64,000 nucleotides of DNA from the NCBI GenBank assembly GCA_024180945.1, contig JAKSGN010000041.1, positions 1,984,001 to 2,048,000 on the forward strand. Reading direction: 5' to 3'. Below, piece after piece: positions 56,217 through 64,000 of the stretch. Position numbers and translations under genes: made by a program. The stretch is from Macrophomina tecta. Lineage: Eukaryota; Ascomycota; Dothideomycetes; Botryosphaeriales; Botryosphaeriaceae. The notes below the pieces were generated by a model. That model searched no databases and had not been told where the DNA came from. It was given only the letters and a program-made list of their open reading frames with translations. The stretch's first letter is position 1, and each line of letters starts with the position of its first letter.

Positions 56217-57988
56217 TTTGAGCTATCGTCTTTGACTCGTCAATTCAAATTGAGACTCCGTCGTGCTTATATACTTTGGGCACGGGAAAGTAGTTTCTGA
56301 CAATCATTGCGCTTCCAAGGAGTAGCCTCGCTGTGAACTGCAGATCCTCTCGTAGATGTTTCGTACTCTTCGATGTCCCATTGGAAGGATAAGCCCAAAA
56401 AATAATGTTGACAGGATCATCACAAACAGATCAGCGCCTCGGCACGCCCACCGCAGTAGTGTACCTCGGCCAAACTGCGGGGTACAAGGAAAAGCAGGCC
56501 TGAAAACAACAGTAGGCAGTATTTACAGGTGAATTTATGAACAGTGGAAATATTCTTCTAGAATATCCTTAATTGTAGCTCAATTTCAAGCATCGGATGA
56601 TGAAATGGTGGTTATGAATACCACATATGGAGCAAAAGTCTGCCTCGGCTGCTTTCCGGCAAGCAGCGTCACAAATGTCACGAGCTCTTGCACGCGAATC
56701 CACATTCATAACAGGAACTTACAGCTATGCATGCGCGATTGATCAGTTTTTGATTATCATCAGGTGTATAGAGCGGAATTCCATCAATCAACCCTGGTAT
56801 TCGCTACGAAAGCTCCACTTGAGACTAGGGTAATACGGAGGGTGGGCCATGCGGCGTGAGCATCAGATGGAAATACAACTTGGCAGCGGGACCGCCCGAA
56901 AAAGAATCACAACATCTAACCATGTTGTTGCATCTCCACAGTTTTCGCCAGAAGTATCTTCCATCACCTACTACTCGTTTTATCTTCTGGCGCCTCGGTG
57001 ATTGCTCACCTCTCCCCCTTGAGTACCTCTTGGGATGTATGGATCTCGACTACGACTTCTGCTGAATCACATTTTCCACACTTCAGTCAGCGATTAGCTC
57101 AGAACCTTGTATGGAGTAGATCTCTCAATCCATTTCGAAGGCCGGGCAGCGTATTTAGGATCTCAGCACCCGAAGCGGTAAGTAACCAAGTGCGGCGCAT
57201 TTTTCCGTATTGCATTAAGAAGGCTATAAACGTGTCACACCCATGAAAGAAGATGGAGAAGAAAACATCATGAAAGTAAGTTACCTCTGACAATCCCTCA
57301 TAAACCCCTTTCGTCATTACCTCGGTCTCCAAAGCCGACACATGCTATCCCTCCAGGAGCCTGTGATGCCAAGGATCGCAAAACGTTTCAACTCACTTCT
57401 CCTTGCCATAGCCTTACTCTCAATATCCTGGGTCTGAAGTAGTAACCTCACTCAATCTTTCGCTGAACAATAAATCAATGAATGTGCTGAGAAGAGTGCA
57501 AGTAGATCGAGTTATGGTATTAGCCCATGTCCATCTCTTCCCTTTTGGCTCTTCACCAATACATTGTATAGAGATATCAAGTCAAATATAATCGCATTTG
57601 TTCATTTCATGGTACTCATGGCTTTGAATAAAGCAGGCGTAATGTCAGCTCGAGCCACGCCTCTCGTCTTGATAGACACTCTCGAACAAGAGCCAAACCA
57701 AAGACATCCAAGTCAGACCAGTAAAGCCACTGTGAAGTGACAAACCCTTTTGGCATCCCGTCTATCCCACGCTTCTCTTCCCAAACGTAACAAAAATCCA
57801 AACAAGACCAGAAAGCTTTTCCAAAACCAATCACCCGCCCATAACAGAGCGCCCGCTCCTTTTGCCATTAGCTCATTTGCTGTGTAGCCTTCAAAATACC
57901 ATCTGCCCCAACACCGCTTTGTGCAACAATAAGAGAACTCGACAATCGGGAAGGTAAAATCATCAAAATCAGGGAAGAACCAATGGAA
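56217..57988. other. Intergenic, upstream of FAD oxidase and downstream of the CTF1-like gene
   Basis: About 1.8 kb, more AT-rich than the surroundings. Holds the FAD oxidase promoter and the 3' end of the regulator gene; only short, unconvincing frames are present. Confidence 0.6.
56267..56274 (-). promoter_or_regulatory. TATA box of the FAD oxidase gene
   Basis: The minus strand reads TATATAAG about 50 nt before the start codon. Confidence 0.5.
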
Positions 57989-60900
57989 TTACGCGATCCC
58001 CCTCATCCAATCGACACCTACCTCCAACGTCTCACTCCCGCCAAAAATGCCGCCATCGTTATTCCCATGCGATTCGCCATCATCATTCGTTCCGAAGTCA
58101 TTGAATGAGAAGCTCGCGCAAGCCTCACCCATCGCATCCGTATTCATCAACGCGTCGAAGTCCACAGCCAGGCCGCCATCCTCGATGGAGTTGCCGCCAG
58201 CGTTGCCCATACCCGACTCGAACCCAGTCAGGCCGTCGATCTTACCGCAGAAAGAATTCGCGTCGGCGGTATCGTCAAGGGCAAAGGCGCTCCACGAGAA
58301 GAGCTGGTTACCGTTCGACGCAGCGGAGAGGTCAACACTGGCGAGTGTGTTGTTGTTCTCGTTCTCAGAATGTGCGGCCTGGTTGGATGCGTCGACGTCC
58401 GGTTGGGACGCGTCGGAAGCGTGATGGTCTGAAGCGGGCGGGGTGCTGGCCAGGAAGGTCTCGAGACGGCGGGCGACTTCCTCGTCGGAAGTGTTGTTCG
58501 GGTCATGCGCACCGGATGTGCCGGTGAGGGCATCCTCGGTGAGATTGTCCGGTGGCGGAGTGATGGTGCTGTACGGAGCGATTTGGCCGTTTCCATCCAT
58601 ACGACGACCAGCGTTAATCAGATCGTCTACCGTCGTGGCCTCCTTCGCGGACGCAGTTGTAGTGGAGACGGCAGCCGGTGCAGGAGGTGGCGGAATTGGG
58701 GCAATGGAGATGCCCGCCTTGCGAATTGCAGCTTCGAGAAAGGCTGTGCTATAGTCTGCTGCGGCATAGAGATCCCGCAGCTTGCCCATAACCTGCATGC
58801 ACTGGCAGAAGCCACGTAGACTGGTCCGACGAGTCTCCTCGTCCGGCGACTTGATATCCAATAGGTGAATGATGATGGCAGGGAGAAGAACCGTAACGCC
58901 CGTGGTAGGCAGGAAACGAACCAGGTCCAACGAGTCCAGCTTCTGGGCAATGCCGGTAATAGCAGTAGCTGCGGTGCGAACATGCCGACGAGATGACTCA
59001 AGCAACTCGCCCGCTTCCTCATTAGAGCAGCCTGCAACTGGGGCAGACGGAAGCACCTGTGGGCGATGCAGTGCGGATAGAGTAGTGTAGAAGACCATAT
59101 GAAGGAGAGACTTATGCAAGTCAATTGACTTGTTCCCACTCGAAGCCTCCTCATACTGTGCCTCTTCAGGCAGCTCATCCTGCCACTTCTTCAACTCTGC
59201 ATCACAGTGCTTTACGTCGGATTTCTGAGGGTCAAGCTTCTTAGGCAAGAGCATCATAGTGGTGCGGTCGTTGAGGAGACCTTGGTTGTTGTTCAGAACG
59301 CAATACTGCTTCGATAGCACGTGACTGATGCAGAGACAGAGCTTGGCCTTTTGAATGCAACAGATGGCAAGCTGGCGCTGCAAAGCAACATCGCGTGCAA
59401 TGGCGCAATCAGCGGGAACGCAAGAGATGTTCTCAGGGACAGCGGCGATTTCAAAGTCGTCGAGAGTCAATAGCGGCACGTCGTAGTCCTCATCCTTTAT
59501 CCTCGTCGGCCTCCGCATACCGAGAGCAATTAGGCGGTCACGCATGTAAGTGGACCACCAAATCCGCTTCCAAAGCTTTATCCGCCTAGGATCCATGTTT
59601 GCTTTGTCGGGGTTGCGGTGCAGACCTATAGTGTGAGCAACGGAGGTCGCGACACCCATCCAGTGCCAGGTATCTTTTTGATCGTCGGGAGTCTCGTAGT
59701 AATAGGTCAGGAGGAGCAGTGCCTGCACTAGTGAAACGCGGTCTTGCTCATAATCGAAGTCGTACAAAAGCTGCCAAAATTAGTCAAAGTGTCCATGCCA
59801 CGGTTTCACGCTTATCATTCGATGAACGAATGGAGCCGCATTGGTTTGAAAGCTCATCCACGATCTCTCACGACTCACCCTTGTCTTCTGGAAAAAATCC
59901 TTCCGTGCCTCCTTACGGTTTGCGTAGCCGGCCTTGCGGAGAAATTTGAAATCTGCAAATGCTGACCCAGCAAACATCACCGCCTGGAAGAGAATCAAGC
60001 TCATCTTGCCCCGGCTGCCATCGTTGCAATCAATGATACGAAGAAACTCGTGCAGATCCAGCAATGGCATATAAGGGTGCACAAACTCGATGTAGGCGCG
60101 GAGGAGTTCGGTCTTCAGCTCAGTGGCCGGAATGGTCAGGGCACCCTTCTTGTCGAGGTAGGCAATCTCGTCCGGGCCAATCCGCGCAGGCAACGGCTTG
60201 ATGTAGGCGGGAATGTTTGCGCCAGGGCCAGCCTTGGGAGCGATGTTGGGGAAGTATGGCTGCTGCCTTGTGTCGTTTGAAACCGGGCTGTAGCCCAGAA
60301 TGGGGAAGCCAGTTCCGGTGGATGAGGCGGTCGACATACGGCGATTCAGCTCCGAGAAGCTGTAATTGAGACGCTGACCATGTGACGCGTCTGCAGGATA
60401 GACTTGTTAGCTAATGCGGCTGATATAGGCTTTAGCCGTGGGTGCACAAACATATTGAGTGCGGCACGTGCTCATCCATGGAGAGGTCGACACTGTTTGA
60501 GGCGCCATTCCGGGCGGACGGCAGGCTGGAGGAGAGACTGTCGAGGGCATCGCGCGATGCCAATCTGCGCTTGCCCTGGCCATTGGCAATGCTTTGGACG
60601 TCGGTATCATTGGCGTTTTTGGAGCCGTCCTCGTCCTTGGACCACTTCCTGCGAAAAGCGCCTTACGTCAGCAGAGCCGGTGTGATTGTTGGGCGGCGAC
60701 TGGTCTGCATCGGGGCGCTGGACCGAGACGGGGCGGCCGCGCGGGCGAGTGGAGTCGTCATCCGCTCCAGCGAACCGAATGACTCTGCACGGGCACCCAT
60801 TGGCCAGCAAGCGGTGAAGACGCAAGGCCCCTGGCCCCGCGCCCCGGCTTTGTTCAATCTCGGCGGCGCAAAGGAAATAGAAAGAGAGAAAATAGCAGGC

Positions 60901-61257
60901 GGACAAACGCTTTGCCCAGGGCGGTACTGACTTTTTCCTCCGGCTCTCGGACACGATGCACTCGACCTCGTCGAGCCTGCAATTGGTGCATGGAGCACCG
61001 TGCTCAGTGACATTACAGCGCACCTTGCGTGCTCGGCAGCACTGGCACGCCTTGGACGCCCTCCTCTTGACTGAACGGCCGGTGCCGTGGTTGTCCATGC
61101 CGGCAGCCGACGCTTTCCGCTTCTGGGCCGCCTGCTGCTGTGATGTTTGCTGCGGCTGCGAGGGCGGCGTGGAATCCTGCTGTTGCGGCGGCGGCGGCGG
61201 CGGCGCGAGGCCAGCAGACTCGCCGGGGTCCGTGTATGACGCGGGAGAGGCCGACAT
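57989..61257 (-). CDS. Zn2Cys6 transcription factor, CTF1/FarA-like
   Basis: Nuclear regulator of the fungal binuclear zinc cluster family. FarA and the cutinase factor CTF1 switch on fatty-acid breakdown, lipase and cutinase genes in response to fatty acids. Four exons, 61257-60932, 60648-60452, 60390-59879 and 59770-57989, give 938 residues. The zinc cluster at about 60-95 reads ASKACQCCRARKVRCNVTEH then PCTNCRLDEVEC, the CTF1/FarA-specific form. Residues about 260-560 form the fungal-specific middle domain (DYEQDRVSLVQALLLLTYYY, MGVATSVAHTIGLHRNPDKA, RRPTRIKDEDYDVP). The tail is acidic and Asn/Ser/Gly-rich, a likely activation region. An earlier in-frame ATG at 61356 could extend it by 33 residues; the later start has the usual short leader to the cluster. 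Assignment between FarA and CTF1 subtypes is not certain. Confidence 0.93.
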
Positions 61258-64000
61258 GGTGAGAGGCGCGATAGAGGGAGTGGTCGGTAGGCGTCTGCAA
61301 TGGGCGGCGGATGGGCGTACGGGCTCTGGATGGGCGACCGGAGAAGGGGGGAGCAAGCAATATGAGGAGGGGCAGCCAGGGTATCAAGCAAGAGAAGGCG
61401 GGCCAGATCGCAGGGCCGGATGCGGGAAGGGGATCGTGGAGACTTTGTATGCTAGGCGCGGGCGATGAATTCGCGCGTCCCTTTCCCTACTCAGCGGGTG
61501 TGGAGCGACCCCGGATTCTCCACGGCCGCACCATGCCTGGCTGGGCGGCGCAGCTCGGGCGCGCTCGGATGGACTGCGCCGTTTGGCAGGCGCCGGGGCT
61601 GGCGAGCGAGTAATTGGCAGCGGGCGACGAAAGACGGCGGGCACGGGCACGGGGGCAGCCAAGGGCTACGCTGCCGCCGCGCTGTGCGCATATCGTGCGC
61701 GCTGTTCTGCCGCTGCCGTGTCACACGCCGCCCAACGTCATGCTGAGCTTAGCCCGCTGGAAACGTCAGTAAGGTGCCCTGCCGGAGCGAACACCTGCGC
61801 AGGGCCCAGCATGTGAGAGATTCGCGACGCCTCTTCTTGCGCTGAGAGATGAGACAAGCCAGACCCACCGCGCTCCACGCTCGTGACCCCTAGGCCTGCG
61901 TGCTTTCGACACCTCCCGCACTACGGCCGACAACGTCAGCGCCTTTCACATGCGCCGCACAGGAGCCAAGCCCGCCCTTACGCCCTCGCTGGTCCCATGG
62001 CTCAGCCCAGCAGAGCCCCTTTGGTCGAGACTGCCCACGCCGATCGAAGCCTGCCGCCGTCTTCTGGAAGCCCTGAGCGCGGGCATCAGCGCGCTACAAG
62101 CATCAGCCCAAACCGGACGGGCGGACAGTCTGCACCGCTGGCACCCCAGCAAACACCCTCCAGGAGCCCCGACATCGCTGTCGCCAAACGCCCAGGGAGC
62201 CACCGCACCCTGGTTGAGACGAGGCGACGACGACGCGTCCAGCCACTCAGAGCCCCGGCCACAGACGCTTTGATGTACCTGGCTGCCAAACAGCGGGCGG
62301 GCAGTTGTCAGCACCCTGACGATGACGAGAAGAAACAATACCTAACGCTGTGGGGCGCGGCAAGCGGCCGATCTCCACGACGCCATGCGTGGGGATCGTC
62401 GCCGTGCTGCTGAGCAATGGCTGCTGCTGCATGCTTAGCTGTCGTACAAACGGAGAAGACTCGGCCTTCAGGCAAACATGCAGTAATTAGCTGTCGTTGC
62501 TCCTAGCGCGCTTCTGCTGCCCTGCGTCCACACCGTATAATCTGACTGATGATGAAGCGAAGCCGCTGTTGAGCGCGTGCTATCTCTGGGTCCATAGGAG
62601 AGAAGGTCGCAGTGCAGACTGCAGCCCGTGGGTCATGCGCTTGCTCCGAGCGTGTGCTGAAGTGGCAGTTCTGGCATGCAGCTCTTGCGAGCCTCTAATA
62701 TCAACAACCGGACCACCCCCTGGAAGGGCGGCTGCGGTCCGAAGTGTGCATCGTTCGTGTGCATCAGCTCTTGATGGAGCAGCCCATCCGCCGTCGCCGC
62801 CTCCGCCGCCTCCACCGCTCCCGACCATTTGCACTAGCATATGCTCGCCGTTCGAGCCGGTCAGCACAAATCGGCGTCCGCTGGAGATCTGATGGCCTCA
62901 CCGAAGGACCTTTTCCTCCTCGTCTCGTACGCTTTCCACTTTCGCACACGCGCCTCGTCCCGCGCACACACCCGCCCGGATGCCGCCCCGCAACAGCAAA
63001 AAGCCGCAGTGGGGACTAGCCCCCCTTCACGGTCTCCATAAATCGGCACGCATCGAAGACCCAACACAGGCACGCATGCGAAGCAGCCACTCGTCATTCA
63101 TCCGCCCGCAGCCGCGCCCTGTGCAACCCTCGAAGACTCGAAGCCGGCGGATGGGCGCGGGATAGGCCGGCGCCTGCCGAGACGCTTGTCGTCCAGGATG
63201 GGAGGCAGGTAATCATAAAAAGGCTTTGCCGGTCATGATGCCTCGTTGCAGTAAGATTGCTGCCACCCAAGTGCCGAACCCGGCTGTTTTGGTTGCTTGT
63301 GGTTGGTGGTGGCTGCGCAGCGCAAGGCAAGACCAAGCTCAAACATGGGGGGGGGGTGGGGGGGTCCGACCAACAAGGTGCAGCGTATTGATTGCAGGCG
63401 AATTATCTGACGCGAGCGCTGGGCGGGCGCGGAATCCTGCTTATCGACCAGGCGGGGGCTAGATGTAAAACCCGGCTGCGGACGGGCCGTCCGTGCTTTC
63501 TTCGACCCAAACCCACAAGAAAAAGGTACGTATATCAGCCCGCACAACCATTTCCCATCGCATTTCGAGATATCGCTGCCCCAGTCCTCGCCGTCACCGG
63601 GGCGGATAGAGAAAGAAAGAAAAAAAAAGAAAAAGGAACGTGACAAGAAAACGCGGCCATCCAATCGACTTAACCGCTCCTTTCATCAACCCTGTTGCCG
63701 TTCCTTTGACGCCTCCATTTGGCGGAGACCCCGCGGGGAAAGTACTTGGCATTGTGTAAGGACGCGATCCCTCCGCAAGTCGGTGCTTTTCCAAATTTTT
63801 TTTTTCTTCCTGTTCAACATCTTGTTCGGCCAACGCACAGGTGCTATTTTTTTTTTTTATCTGCGCTCTTCTCCACTCTACACGATGCCCGCCATTTTCG
63901 GCCCCTTGCGCGCGTTGCTATGACGCATAGCTCCCAGCGTCGCGCGGTGAAACCGACAATTCACTCAATCGAAGACATGACATCCAAGCAAATTGCGAAT
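61258..64000. other. Upstream region of the CTF1-like gene, to the window end
   Basis: About 2.7 kb without a credible gene. GC-rich with many short overlapping frames; holds a G10-T-G7 run at 63347-63364 and T runs at 63796-63805 and 63847-63858. Long upstream regions are usual for fungal regulators, and another gene may begin beyond 64 kb. Confidence 0.5.
63347..63364 (+). repeat. G-rich tract (G10-T-G7)
   Basis: Seventeen guanines interrupted by one T. Such a run could fold into a G-quadruplex, but it is also a place where sequencing easily miscounts. Confidence 0.9.

Noticed and set aside
63594..63833. 79-codon minus-strand frame starting MAEQDVEQEEKKNLEKHR
   Set aside because: The first half looks protein-like, but the end is a poly-Phe/Leu translation of A runs and no splice-joined continuation was found. 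Left as a doubtful candidate only.

Overview
This window is a gene-dense stretch of filamentous ascomycete (Pezizomycotina) nuclear DNA. The evidence is the many short spliceosomal introns (about 45-180 bp, GT...AG, often GTAAGT or GTGAGT donors), a fungal Zn2Cys6 regulator of the CTF1/FarA type, an ascomycete laccase ending in DSGL, a cerato-platanin and a NACHT-ankyrin (NLR-like) gene. The class (Dothideomycetes or other) cannot be fixed from the sequence alone. Gene models below were built by joining reading frames across splice sites and checking that the codon phase closes.

Left part (1-14.8 kb): a sugar transporter cut by the window edge (minus); an F-box-like gene (minus) whose last exon seems to have lost its frame; a DHA1-type MFS drug/polyamine transporter (plus); a NACHT-ankyrin gene split in two frames by an apparent dinucleotide change (minus); and a divergent beta-tubulin paralogue with five introns (plus).

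Housekeeping block (14.7-24 kb): a SCYL2/Ppk32-like pseudokinase (minus), a mitochondrial branched-chain aminotransferase (plus), ribosomal protein L35 (minus), the Golgi Qb-SNARE Gos1 (plus) and the ATP synthase assembly factor Atp10 (minus). Two pairs (pseudokinase/BCAT and L35/GOS1) are head to head with short shared upstream regions.

Middle (24-45 kb): a secreted cerato-platanin with a GC-AG intron; a divergent pair of histidine-rich proteins that share a VTHxT...EVLP module; a region of about 7.8 kb in which no credible gene is visible; a secreted threonine-rich protein; and a four-exon laccase. Cerato-platanin, laccase, the FAD oxidase further right and the threonine-rich protein make up the extracellular set of this window.

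Right part (45-64 kb): a 2,334-residue intronless coiled-coil protein; a ten-exon secreted FAD-linked (BBE-like) oxidase containing a 17-nt microexon; and a CTF1/FarA-like transcription factor followed by a long upstream region that runs to the window end without a convincing gene. No CRISPR array, rRNA, tRNA, viral sequence or intact transposon was recognised.
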